64,000 nt of DNA from Amycolatopsis eburnea (GTDB lineage Bacteria > Actinomycetota > Actinomycetes > Mycobacteriales > Pseudonocardiaceae): the NCBI RefSeq assembly GCF_003937945.1, contig NZ_RSEC01000035.1, positions 114,507 to 178,506 of the forward strand, given 5' to 3'. Below, piece after piece: positions 8,136 to 14,879 of the stretch (positions are counted from its first letter, which is position 1; the number at the start of each line of letters is the position of its first letter). Below the pieces are notes generated by a model, which was not told the DNA's origin, did not search any database, and saw only the letters and a program-made list of their open reading frames with translations. Both the position numbers and the translations under genes were made by a program.

Positions 8136-8294
8136 GCTACAGCGCGAGCGCCACGCCGGCTGGTCGAGCGGAACGGCCGCGGCCGGGTGCCCTGCCAACG
8201 CCCCGCACCCCGGAACGGCAGCCGCCCGCCGTCGCCGCACCGCCGCACCGGTTGGCCGTGCGCGGCACCAGCTGAGCTACAGCGCGAGTGCCAC
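8103..8294. repeat. 52-bp direct duplication of a convergent gene junction
   Basis: 8103-8154 and 8243-8294 match at 48 of 52 positions, offset exactly 140 bp. Each copy contains both the LacI C-terminal codons (PHRLxVRGTS-stop, plus strand) and the diguanylate cyclase C-terminal codons (VALAL-stop, minus strand). The first copy is used by lacI, the second by the GGDEF gene; 8155-8242 is unexplained non-coding sequence between them. It looks like an old tandem duplication of the junction. Confidence 0.75.
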
Positions 8295-9554
8295 CCGGTC
8301 CCGGCCCGCCTTCTTGCCCGCGTACAACGCTTCGTCGGCCGCGCGGATGACGCCGTCCAGGCCCGCTTCGGCCACCGCCGGGTGCAGGGCCGCGCCGATG
8401 GTCGCCGACAGCGCCACCCGTTCGCCGGTGGGCGCGGTGATGCGCAGCGCCCGGATCCGGACGCGGATCCGCTCCGCGACCGCGCGCACCTCGGCTTCGT
8501 CGACGTCCGGCAGCAGGACGGCGAACTCCTCCCCGCCGTAGCGCCCGACGGTGTCCCCGCGCCGGACGGTCTTCGCGAGGACAGTGGCCACCTCGGCGAG
8601 GACGTCGTCGCCGACCGGGTGGCCGTGGGTGTCGTTGATGCGCTTGAACCAGTCGAGGTCGATCATCAGCACCCCGGTGCGGCCGCCGGTGGCGCGGGCG
8701 CGTTCGAGCGCGCGCTCGGCCTGCTGGTGCCATGCGATCGCGTTGAGCAGCCCGGTGCGCTGGTCGGTGCGCGCGGCGATCTTGAGCTGGTCGAGCTGGA
8801 CGCACTGGTGCAGCGCGAACGTCGGGATGATCATCAGCAGCGCCGCGGGCGGCCACCACAGCAGCGCGAGCGCGACGAACACGCCGAGCGCCAGCTGGCT
8901 GACCTCCAGGAGGTTGTCCGAAGCGCTGCCCAGCAGCCGCCGGGGGTGCTCGACGGTGACCGTCCAGGCGATGACCGTGCCGACGAGCGCGGTGTTGACC
9001 GTCCACTGCACGGCACCGGCGGCGAGCACGGCGGCGAGGTCCGCCCAGCCGGGCCGGGCGCCGTCGCCGAGGTGCAGGAGGTGCTCGTGCGCGCCGGTCG
9101 CCCGGAGCACGGCGGCCGCGGCGGCCGCCGCCAGTGCGAGCGTGGCCGCGGTGAACACCGTGCGGTGCGGCGGGCGGACCGGGTCGAAGCGGTTGACCAG
9201 CAGCCAGCGGTGGCCGTAGATCACCGCGACCAGCGCCAGCTCCAGCACCAGCGGCAGGGCGAGCACCCCGGCGAAGATCCAGACGCTGCAGAGGTCGACG
9301 TACGGCGAGCCGGAGCGGTCACGCCGCCGTTGCTCGATCAGGTGCGACGCGTGCAGGTGCGGCAACGCGGCCGCGGCGAGCCAGCCCGCCGTCGCCCACT
9401 GCTGGGAAGTCGGTGCCGTCCGCGCCGCCGCCACCAGGACGGCGAGCGCCGCCAGATCGACCGCCAGGACGAAAAACAGCACCCGCCCGGGCAACGACCA
9501 CAGCTTCCACCGCGGTGGTGCCCAATCCCCCGGAGTGCTCGTGTCTCCGCTCAT
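8277..9554 (-). CDS. Membrane-bound diguanylate cyclase (GGDEF domain)
   Basis: 425 residues from ATG at 9554, preceded by GGGGAGG. The N-terminal two thirds hold about seven hydrophobic helices (from VLFFVLAVDLAALAVLVAAA to AALLMIIPTFALHQ) that form a membrane sensor region without a family I can name. The C-terminal ~165 residues are a complete GGDEF domain: DQRTGLLN, MIDLDWFKRINDTHGHPVGDDVL, the active-site YGGEEF, and an upstream RRGD exactly five residues before GGEEF, the RxxD inhibitory site for product feedback. It should make cyclic di-GMP from two GTP and be feedback-inhibited. There is no EAL domain. The start faces the mini-gene array on the other strand. Confidence 0.9.
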   Translation of the reverse strand: MSGDTSTPGDWAPPRWKLWSLPGRVLFFVLAVDLAALAVLVAAARTAPTSQQWATAGWLAAAALPHLHASHLIEQRRRDRSGSPYVDLCSVWIFAGVLALPLVLELALVAVIYGHRWLLVNRFDPVRPPHRTVFTAATLALAAAAAAAVLRATGAHEHLLHLGDGARPGWADLAAVLAAGAVQWTVNTALVGTVIAWTVTVEHPRRLLGSASDNLLEVSQLALGVFVALALLWWPPAALLMIIPTFALHQCVQLDQLKIAARTDQRTGLLNAIAWHQQAERALERARATGGRTGVLMIDLDWFKRINDTHGHPVGDDVLAEVATVLAKTVRRGDTVGRYGGEEFAVLLPDVDEAEVRAVAERIRVRIRALRITAPTGERVALSATIGAALHPAVAEAGLDGVIRAADEALYAGKKAGRDRVALAL

Positions 9555-9717
9555 CGCAGCGCCTCCCCGCCCTGCTCCGCGCCGGTGAACACCTGCTCGC
9601 CCAGGGTAGTCGCGTTGCGGTCGGGTGTCAGCCGTTTCCCCATGGCGCGACCCGACCGGGCGGCTGGGACCATTCCGGGTATCCGAGACCGGACGAACCG
9701 CACGGAAAGGCGAGCCG

Positions 9718-9738
9718 ATGAGCGACAAGGGCTGGTGA
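9718..9738 (+). CDS. Mini-gene 1, hexapeptide MSDKGW
   Basis: ATG AGC GAC AAG GGC TGG TGA. Upstream is GGAAAGGCGAGCCG, the weakest Shine-Dalgarno of the six. As first member it is the nearest to whatever promoter serves the array between 9555 and 9717. Confidence 0.55.
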   Translation: MSDKGW

Positions 9739-9788
9739 ACCCGCACGACCACCCTCGTTCCCCCGGACACCGAGAAGAGGAGCGCCCG

Positions 9789-9809
9789 ATGGCCGACAAA
9801 GGCTGGTGA
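9789..9809 (+). CDS. Mini-gene 2, hexapeptide MADKGW
   Basis: ATG GCC GAC AAA GGC TGG TGA, preceded by AGAAGAGGAGCGCCCG, a strong Shine-Dalgarno about 8 bases from the start. The same leader is repeated before mini-gene 5. Confidence 0.6.
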   Translation: MADKGW

Positions 9810-9857
9810 ACCCGCAGCAACGACCCCACGTCCCCCGGCACCGACAAGGAGCACCCC

Positions 9858-9878
9858 GTGACCGACAAAGGCTGGTGA
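9858..9878 (+). CDS. Mini-gene 3, hexapeptide (f)MTDKGW from a GTG start
   Basis: GTG ACC GAC AAA GGC TGG TGA, preceded by GACAAGGAGCACCCC. The ATG to GTG change keeps a start codon, as expected if translation is selected. Confidence 0.6.
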   Translation: MTDKGW

Positions 9879-9923
9879 ACCCCACGCCCGCACCCCCACC
9901 CCGCGACCACCGAGGAGCACGCC

Positions 9924-9944
9924 ATGCGCGACAAGGGCTGGTGA
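9924..9944 (+). CDS. Mini-gene 4, hexapeptide MRDKGW
   Basis: ATG CGC GAC AAG GGC TGG TGA, preceded by CACCGAGGAGCACGCC. The only copy with a charged residue at position 2. Confidence 0.6.
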   Translation: MRDKGW

Positions 9945-9995
9945 ACCCGCAGCGACCACCTCACGTCCCCCGGCCACCGAGAAGAGGAGCGCCCG

Positions 9996-10016
9996 ATGAG
10001 CGACAAAGGCTGGTGA
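9996..10016 (+). CDS. Mini-gene 5, hexapeptide MSDKGW
   Basis: ATG AGC GAC AAA GGC TGG TGA, preceded by AGAAGAGGAGCGCCCG. Same peptide as mini-gene 1 but with a different Lys codon. Confidence 0.6.
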   Translation: MSDKGW

Positions 10017-10052
10017 ACCCCCACTCCCCCGGCCACCGACAAGGAGCACCCC

Positions 10053-10073
10053 ATGACCGACAAAGGCTGGTGA
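10053..10073 (+). CDS. Mini-gene 6, hexapeptide MTDKGW
   Basis: ATG ACC GAC AAA GGC TGG TGA, preceded by GACAAGGAGCACCCC. Its stop is only 7 bases from the stop of the convergent MFS gene, so the array ends where that gene begins. Confidence 0.6.
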   Translation: MTDKGW

Positions 10074-10080
10074 ACCCCCG

Positions 10081-11319
10081 TCACGCTTCGGCCGGCAGCG
10101 CGGCCGAGACCGCGTCCGGCCGCCGGCGTGACCACGCGGCGGCCGCGGCGAGCGCGACCAGCGCTCCCGCGGTGCCCGCCACGGCGATGGCCGTCGCCGC
10201 GCCGGCCAGTTGCGCGAGCACGCCGCCGAGCACGATGCCCAGGCCCTGGCCGGCGATCATGCCGGTGCGCGCGAAGCCGAGGGCCCGTCCCCGCAGCGGC
10301 GGCGGGGACAGCTGGACGAACGTCGCACCCGCCGTGACCTGGTACGCCGAGCACACGCCGGACACGAACAGCAGCGCCAGCGCCGTGCCCAGCGCGGGCT
10401 GGGTCCAGTAGGCCACGAGCGGCGCCGACGTCCCGACCGCGAGCACGCCCAGCGCGCGCACCCGCACCCGGCGCGCGACCAGCCGGAGCAGCAGCGCGCC
10501 GGCGACCGCGCCCGCCGGTTCCGCGGCGAGGAGCACGCCGATCCAGCCGCCGCCCGCGCCGACCTCCCTGGCGAACGGCACCGCGAGTCCCTCCGGCACC
10601 ACGGTGAACAACGCCAGCCAGCCCAGCCAGACCAGGGTCGCGAGCGTCCGGTCGCGGCTGACGGCGACCGCGCCCCCGGCGACCTGCCGCCACCACGACG
10701 TCCCGTGCCGGGGCCTGCCGCCCGGTGGCGGGTGGCTGCCCAGTCCCGTGCGGATCAGCAGCGCGGAGACGGCGAAGGTGGCGGCGTCGATCGCCAGCGC
10801 GGTGTGCGCGCCGACGCCGGCCACCACGAACGCGGCCGCCGCGAACCCCAGCACCAGGCACAGCTGCGTGGTGACCTGCTGCACCGCCTGGCCCGCTTCG
10901 TACCGGGTGCCGAGCAGCTCCGGCAGCACCGCGCCCTGCGCCGCGGAGAACGGCGCTTCGGCGAGCTGGACGAGCACCAGCAGCGCGGCCATCAGCGGCA
11001 ACGGCGTCGCGGGCACGGCCATCACCGCCACCAGCGCCGCACGGGCGACGTCGCACACCACCATGACCTGCCGCCGGGGGAAGCGGTCGGCCAGCCACGA
11101 AAGCAGCGCGCCCGAAACGAGCGCGGGCAGCATCGAAAGCGCGTACGTCGCCGCGCTCAGCGCCGCCGAGCCGGTGCGCTGGTACACGAGGATGGACAAC
11201 GCGACGCGCGCGAGCTGGTCCCCGGCCACCGAAAGCAGGCCCGCGAGCCACACCACCCGGAACCCGCGCACTGCGAACGCCGACCACGTCCCGGCCATCC
11301 CCCACCCCCAGGCTGTCAC
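10081..11319 (-). CDS. MFS exporter (EntS/MFS_3-like)
   Basis: 412 residues with about 12 hydrophobic helices. The N-terminal pattern FRVVWLAGLLSVAGDQLARVALSILVYQRTGSAALSAATYALSMLPALVSG and the loop LADRFPRRQVMVVCDVARA are typical of the MFS_3 group, which includes enterobactin exporter EntS and macrolide/peptide exporters. Start is GTG at 11319 after AGGCGG; an in-frame ATG at 11298 is also possible. The C-terminal tail is soluble (SRRRPDAVSAALPAEA). It runs toward the hexapeptide array and is the only transporter beside it, so export of a product of the array is a reasonable guess, not shown. Confidence 0.85.
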   Translation of the reverse strand: MTAWGWGMAGTWSAFAVRGFRVVWLAGLLSVAGDQLARVALSILVYQRTGSAALSAATYALSMLPALVSGALLSWLADRFPRRQVMVVCDVARAALVAVMAVPATPLPLMAALLVLVQLAEAPFSAAQGAVLPELLGTRYEAGQAVQQVTTQLCLVLGFAAAAFVVAGVGAHTALAIDAATFAVSALLIRTGLGSHPPPGGRPRHGTSWWRQVAGGAVAVSRDRTLATLVWLGWLALFTVVPEGLAVPFAREVGAGGGWIGVLLAAEPAGAVAGALLLRLVARRVRVRALGVLAVGTSAPLVAYWTQPALGTALALLFVSGVCSAYQVTAGATFVQLSPPPLRGRALGFARTGMIAGQGLGIVLGGVLAQLAGAATAIAVAGTAGALVALAAAAAWSRRRPDAVSAALPAEA

Positions 11320-11364
11320 GGAGAGCGCCGCCTGAAACGCTCAGCGTAGTGCCTGGGGCCGTCA

Positions 11365-12321
11365 CTACGCCACCGGCGGGGTCCCGTGCGTGTGGAAGGA
11401 CTCGATCGTCTTCAGCCCCCACGCCTGCCCCTTGGCCCGCTCGGCTTCGGTCCAGGTCACCGGCTCCCAGTCCGGCGCGAAGATCAGCCGGCCGGTCGGG
11501 TTGCACAGCTCGACGCGGTTGCCGCCCGGTTCGTAGACGTAGAGGAAGAACGTCTGCTGGATCGCGTGCTTGTGCGGCCCGGTCTCGATGTGGACGCCGT
11601 TGTCGAGCGCGATGTCGGCCGCGCGGAGGATGTCTTCCCGCGTGTCGGTCGCGAAGGCGATGTGGTGCAGGCGCCCGCTCGATCCCGTCCGGTCGTTGGT
11701 GTAGACGAGGTCGTAGGACTTCTGCGCGAAGTGCGTCCACTGCCCGGAAATCACGCCGCTGTCGAGCCGGATCTGTTCGGTGACGCGGCCGCCGAGCGCG
11801 TCGCAGACGAACCGCCCGTTGGCTTCCGCTTCCTTCGCCAGGTAGTTGACGTGGTCGAGGCGGCGGACGCCGACCCCGCGGCCGGGGTAGGCCTGCGCCT
11901 GGTTCTTCAGCGCGGGCCGCAGGTGCCCGGGCGGGGCGTAGCGCTCGGTTTCCCAGTAGAGCTCGAGTTCGTGGCCGTCCGGGTCGCGGAACAGGTACGT
12001 GGGGCCGATCCCGGTGTCGCCGTCGACCCAGCCGACGCCGAGGCCGCGTTCCTCCAGCGCCGCCACCCGGCGCTTGAGCGCGTCCTCACTGGACGCGCGC
12101 AGGGCCGTCCGCCCGACCCCGGACGTCTTCGCCGCGGTGAGCTTCAGGCTGTGGTGCTCGTAGTCGTCCCAGGTGCGCAGGTACACCGAGTCGCCGTCGG
12201 TGCCGTTCTCGGTGAGGCCGAGCACGCGGACGAAGAAGTCGAGGCTCTTCTCCGGCTCCGGCGTGAGCAGTTCGACGTGGCCGAGGTGCGCGATTTCGTG
12301 GCGCGGCGAGGGGTCGGGCAT
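11365..12321 (-). CDS. Type I extradiol ring-cleavage dioxygenase (VOC fold)
   Basis: 318 residues made of two VOC modules. Iron ligands by comparison with homoprotocatechuate/catechol 2,3-dioxygenases: His in RLDHVNYL (about 150), the second His of LHHIAFATD (about 210) and Glu in GGNRVELCNP (about 262); the surrounding TFFLYVYEPGGNRVEL is diagnostic. The family opens catecholic rings next to the diol with O2 and Fe(II). It is last in an operon behind 4-oxalomesaconate tautomerase (10 bp gap; its GAGGAG overlaps the previous stop) and CHA aldolase, so its substrate is probably protocatechuate, gallate or a related carboxylated catechol. No type II LigAB dioxygenase is seen in the window. Confidence 0.85.
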   Translation of the reverse strand: MPDPSPRHEIAHLGHVELLTPEPEKSLDFFVRVLGLTENGTDGDSVYLRTWDDYEHHSLKLTAAKTSGVGRTALRASSEDALKRRVAALEERGLGVGWVDGDTGIGPTYLFRDPDGHELELYWETERYAPPGHLRPALKNQAQAYPGRGVGVRRLDHVNYLAKEAEANGRFVCDALGGRVTEQIRLDSGVISGQWTHFAQKSYDLVYTNDRTGSSGRLHHIAFATDTREDILRAADIALDNGVHIETGPHKHAIQQTFFLYVYEPGGNRVELCNPTGRLIFAPDWEPVTWTEAERAKGQAWGLKTIESFHTHGTPPVA

Positions 12322-12331
12322 GGCTGGCTCC

Positions 12332-13375
12332 TCAGTAACGGGGGAAAACGGTGCCGTCGAACAACTTCCGCGCGGTCCGGATCACCGTCGACCGGCGGAC
12401 GCGGGAGCCGTCGAATTCGATCGCCACGGCGAGCTTGCCGCTCGGGTGCTCGATTTCCACCGGCCCGGCGCCGGTTTCGAGCAGTTCGTGCCCGACGGCG
12501 CCGTCGAGCAGCACCGCCGTGACGACGCTGACGCCGCCGAGCACGCCGATCGACGGGTGCGGCTTGACCGGGATGAACGTCCGGGTGCAGAGGGCGCCGC
12601 CGTCGCGGGGCGCGGCGACCAGCGTGGTCTTCGGGACCGAGCTGCCGCGGACGTCGCCGAGGCCCATCAGCTTCCCGGCTTCGACGCGCAGCGCGTCGAT
12701 CCGTTGGGCCAGTTCCGTTCCGGCGAGTTCTTCGACCGGCTCGTACCCGGTGATGCCGAAGTCTTCGGCGCGCGCGACGACGACCGGCATCCCGTTGTCC
12801 ACACAGGACACGGCGATGCCCCCGATGTCGTCGCGGACGTGGCCGGTCGGCAGCAGGCTGCCGCAGACGGATCCTTCGGTCTCGGTGAAGTCCAGCTCGA
12901 CCGGGGCGGCCGTCCCGGGGACGCCGGAAATCGCCGTGTCGCCGCGGTAATCGACTTCCCCGCCCGGGGTGGCGAACGTCGAAACGGCGATGGTGCCGGT
13001 GTTGAGCAGCCGCACGCGGACGGTGGTGCGCTCGTCGCCCGCCGGGACCAGCCCGCGCTCGACGGCGAACTGCCCGACGCCGGCGAGCAGGTTGCCGCAG
13101 GTCTGGCGGTCGGAAACGGTCGCTTCCTCGACGCCGAGCTGCAGGAACAGGTAGTCGACGTCGTGGCCGGGGTCCTCGGCGGCCGAGACGATCGCGACCT
13201 TGCTCGTCACCGGCTGGGCGCCGCCGAGGCCGTCGATCTGGCGCGGGTCGGGGGTGCCCATGATCCGCAGCAGCAGGTCGTCGCGGGCCGCGGGGTCGGC
13301 GGGCAGATCACCGGCGAGGAAGTAGGCGCCCTTCGACGTCCCGCCGCGCATGAGCATGCAGCGCACGCCGGTCAT
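12332..13375 (-). CDS. galD: 4-Oxalomesaconate tautomerase (PrpF/GalD family)
   Basis: 347 residues, the usual length. The N-terminus MTGVRCMLMRGGTSKGAYF and later DRQTCGNLLAGVGQFAVERGL are the conserved blocks of the PrpF/GalD fold (diaminopimelate-epimerase-like), with the catalytic region CMLMRGGTSKG and Cys in QTCGN. GalD converts the keto form of 4-oxalomesaconate to the enol tautomer in gallate and protocatechuate 4,5-cleavage, feeding the hydratase LigJ (at 21154). It overlaps the aldolase upstream by ATGA (4 bases) and is followed by the extradiol dioxygenase, forming a three-gene operon. Confidence 0.85.
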   Translation of the reverse strand: MTGVRCMLMRGGTSKGAYFLAGDLPADPAARDDLLLRIMGTPDPRQIDGLGGAQPVTSKVAIVSAAEDPGHDVDYLFLQLGVEEATVSDRQTCGNLLAGVGQFAVERGLVPAGDERTTVRVRLLNTGTIAVSTFATPGGEVDYRGDTAISGVPGTAAPVELDFTETEGSVCGSLLPTGHVRDDIGGIAVSCVDNGMPVVVARAEDFGITGYEPVEELAGTELAQRIDALRVEAGKLMGLGDVRGSSVPKTTLVAAPRDGGALCTRTFIPVKPHPSIGVLGGVSVVTAVLLDGAVGHELLETGAGPVEIEHPSGKLAVAIEFDGSRVRRSTVIRTARKLFDGTVFPRY

Positions 13376-14088
13376 GCCTGCTCCTTCTCGTACTCCTCGG
13401 CGGTCAGGTACCGGACGCCGAGCGCTGCGAGTTTTTCGCGCAGCCCGTAGCGGTCCAGCCCGAGCTGGCCGGTGGCGAACGCCTCCCGCGCGGCGGCTTC
13501 CTTTTCCAGGCGCGCCTTCGCGGCTTCCAGTCCTTTTCGGACGTCTTCGCGGCGGACGCGCAGGACGCCGTCGTCGTCGGCCAGGATCGCGTCGCCGGGG
13601 CGGATCAGCTGCCCCCCGATGGCGACGGGGACGTTGACCGCGCCGGCGGTCGCCTTGACGGTGCCCTGCGCGCTGATCGCGGCCGACCACACGGGGAAGC
13701 CGAGCGCGCGCAGGTCGGTGACGTCGCGGACGCCGGTGGTGGTGACCAGGCCGCGCACCCCGCGGTGGCGCAGCGCGGTCGCGAAGAGTTCGCCGAAGAG
13801 CCCGTCGGTGCACGGCGAAGTCGTGGTGACGACCAGGACGTCGCCTTCGCGGCACTGCTCGACGGCCGCGTGGATCATCAGGTTGTCCCCGGGCCAGCAG
13901 AGCGCGGTGACGGCGGTGCCGCCGACGCGCGCGCCGTCCTGGATGGGCCGCAGGCCGGACCCGAGCAGCCCGGAGCGGCCGAGGGCCTCGTGCACGGTGG
14001 CGACGCCGTAGTCGGCCAGGCGCGTCACCTCCTCGAGGTCGGCGCGCGGCGGGTCGGTGACGATGACGGGCTTCATACCCGCCACCAT
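13372..14088 (-). CDS. ligK: 4-Carboxy-4-hydroxy-2-oxoadipate aldolase / oxaloacetate decarboxylase (RraA-like fold)
   Basis: 238 residues from ATG 14088, or 234 from ATG 14076 (KPVIVTDPP), which is nearer the usual length. The RraA/HMG-aldolase fold is shown by YGVATVHEALGRSGLL, GGTAVTALCWPGDNLMIHAAVEQCREGDVLVV, RGLVTTTGVRDVTDLRALGFPVWSAAISAQGT (with the G-x-x-R-D metal/substrate motif) and GDAILADDDGVLRV. The enzyme splits CHA to pyruvate and oxaloacetate, the last step of 4,5-cleavage. First gene of the operon aldolase-tautomerase-dioxygenase; a strong palindrome with the GntR operator motif sits just before its start. Confidence 0.87.
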   Translation of the reverse strand: MVAGMKPVIVTDPPRADLEEVTRLADYGVATVHEALGRSGLLGSGLRPIQDGARVGGTAVTALCWPGDNLMIHAAVEQCREGDVLVVTTTSPCTDGLFGELFATALRHRGVRGLVTTTGVRDVTDLRALGFPVWSAAISAQGTVKATAGAVNVPVAIGGQLIRPGDAILADDDGVLRVRREDVRKGLEAAKARLEKEAAAREAFATGQLGLDRYGLREKLAALGVRYLTAEEYEKEQA

Positions 14089-14094
14089 ACGGTT

Positions 14095-14128
14095 CCGTCG
14101 CCAAGATTGTCAACAATCTTGGCGACGG
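14095..14128. promoter_or_regulatory. GntR operator, site A (extended palindrome)
   Basis: Arm CCGTCGCCAAGATTGT (14095-14110), two central bases CA, then the exact reverse complement (14113-14128). The core ATTGTnnACAAT recurs at three other places around the catabolic genes. It lies 6 bp before the aldolase start and abuts the end of the GntR gene, so it may also act as that gene's terminator hairpin. Confidence 0.75.
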
Positions 14129-14129
14129 T

Positions 14130-14801
14130 TTACCTCAGAGGCGAGACGTCCGCGTCGGCCGCCTTGAGCGCCTCGATCACGCTGCCGAGGTGCACCCGGG
14201 CGGCTTCGGCGGCGCGCTCGGGGTGGTTCGCGCAGATGGCGTCGATGATCGCGAGGTGCTCCGGCAGCGAGACCTGCGGCCGGCCGGGCCGCATCGCCAG
14301 CCGGAACTGGTGCCGGACGCTCTGCCCGCGCAGCCGTTCGAGCACCTGCGCGGCGGTCCGCTGCCCGCTGATCTCGCGGATCCGCCGGTGCAGCCGCTGG
14401 TTGAGGCCGGAGTACCCGACGACGTCCCCGCTCGCGACGGCCTGCCGCATCAGCTCGCCGAGTTCGCGCAGCTCGCCGACCTCGGCGTCGGAAATGCGCT
14501 CGGCCGCCTTGGCCGCGCACAGCGATTCGAGCATCATCCGGACTTCGGAGATCTCGACGGCCTCTTCGAGCGAGACCGCGCGCACGCGGGCGCCGCGGTT
14601 CTGCACGCGTTCGACGAGCCCTTCGTTGGTCAGCTCGATCAGCGCGGCGCGCACGGTGGCGCGGCTCGCCGCGAACTGGGCGGACAGGTCCGCCTCGACC
14701 AGCCGCTGGTTGGGCACGAACTCACCGCGGACGATGGCGTCCCGGATGGCCGCCACCACCGAACGCTCCCCCGGCTGCCGGTCCGCAGCACTCTCGGTCA
14801 T
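14130..14801 (-). CDS. GntR-family regulator, FCD subfamily
   Basis: 223 residues from ATG 14801, with GGAGTCGAGGGT upstream. The winged-helix part (residues about 12-75: VVAAIRDAIVRGEFVPNQRLVEADLSAQFAASRATVRAALIELTNEGLVERVQNRGARV) is followed by an all-helical FCD ligand-binding domain with candidate metal/acid-binding residues in LNQRLHRRI and LPEHLAIIDAI. FCD regulators typically sense carboxylic acids, here probably a ring-cleavage intermediate. It sits between the aldolase operon and the divergent dehydrogenase gene, flanked by operator-like sites A and C, and likely governs all the 4,5-cleavage genes. Confidence 0.88.
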   Translation of the reverse strand: MTESAADRQPGERSVVAAIRDAIVRGEFVPNQRLVEADLSAQFAASRATVRAALIELTNEGLVERVQNRGARVRAVSLEEAVEISEVRMMLESLCAAKAAERISDAEVGELRELGELMRQAVASGDVVGYSGLNQRLHRRIREISGQRTAAQVLERLRGQSVRHQFRLAMRPGRPQVSLPEHLAIIDAICANHPERAAEAARVHLGSVIEALKAADADVSPLR

Positions 14802-14813
14802 ACCCTCGACTCC

Positions 14814-14832
14814 GATTTTGTTGACAATTTTG
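14814..14832. promoter_or_regulatory. GntR operator, site C (divergent promoter region)
   Basis: GATTTTGT-TG-ACAATTTTG: an imperfect palindrome with the core TTGTnnACAA shared with sites A, B and D. It lies 13 bp before the GntR start and 47 bp before the dehydrogenase start, in the right place to autoregulate and to control the divergent gene. Confidence 0.65.
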
Positions 14833-14879
14833 TCGAGCACATCGTGCACTCGATCGTAGCTGGCAAGGAGGATTCTGCT

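Larger units (their letters stand above)
9700..10073 (+). repeat. Tandem array of six hexapeptide mini-genes
   Basis: Six repeats at start-to-start distances of 71, 69, 66, 72 and 57 bp. Each has a purine-rich Shine-Dalgarno sequence (AAGG/GAG, AGAGGAG or AAGGAG), 6-8 bases, an ATG or GTG start, then x-GAC-AAR-GGC-TGG-TGA, and usually CCC after the stop. Inter-gene spacing is not a multiple of three, so they are separate cistrons, not a repeat inside one frame. Residue 2 varies (S, A, T, R, S, T) while D-K-G-W is invariant and the Lys codon drifts AAG/AAA. Spacers share a CCCCGG-CACCGA-AAGGAGC motif. The array fills the gap between a diguanylate cyclase and an MFS exporter gene, both on the other strand. 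I do not recognise a described family. Confidence 0.8.

Noticed and set aside
8187..9809. A 540-codon plus-strand frame ending in MADKGW
   Set aside because: It is antisense to the diguanylate cyclase and merges by chance with mini-gene 2; the other five mini-genes lie in other frames with their own ribosome-binding sites.
9700..10073. CRISPR array or iteron origin as explanation of the repeat array
   Set aside because: The repeats are not constant-length with unique spacers, no cas or rep genes are near, and the conserved block coincides with start, codons and stop. A DNA- or RNA-level role is not fully excluded and is listed as the refuting outcome.
9551..11740. Minus-strand frame with recurrent VHQPLS / SPALVAH peptides through the array
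   Set aside because: This is the reverse complement of the hexapeptide codons; it has no start signals and the repeats shift frame.
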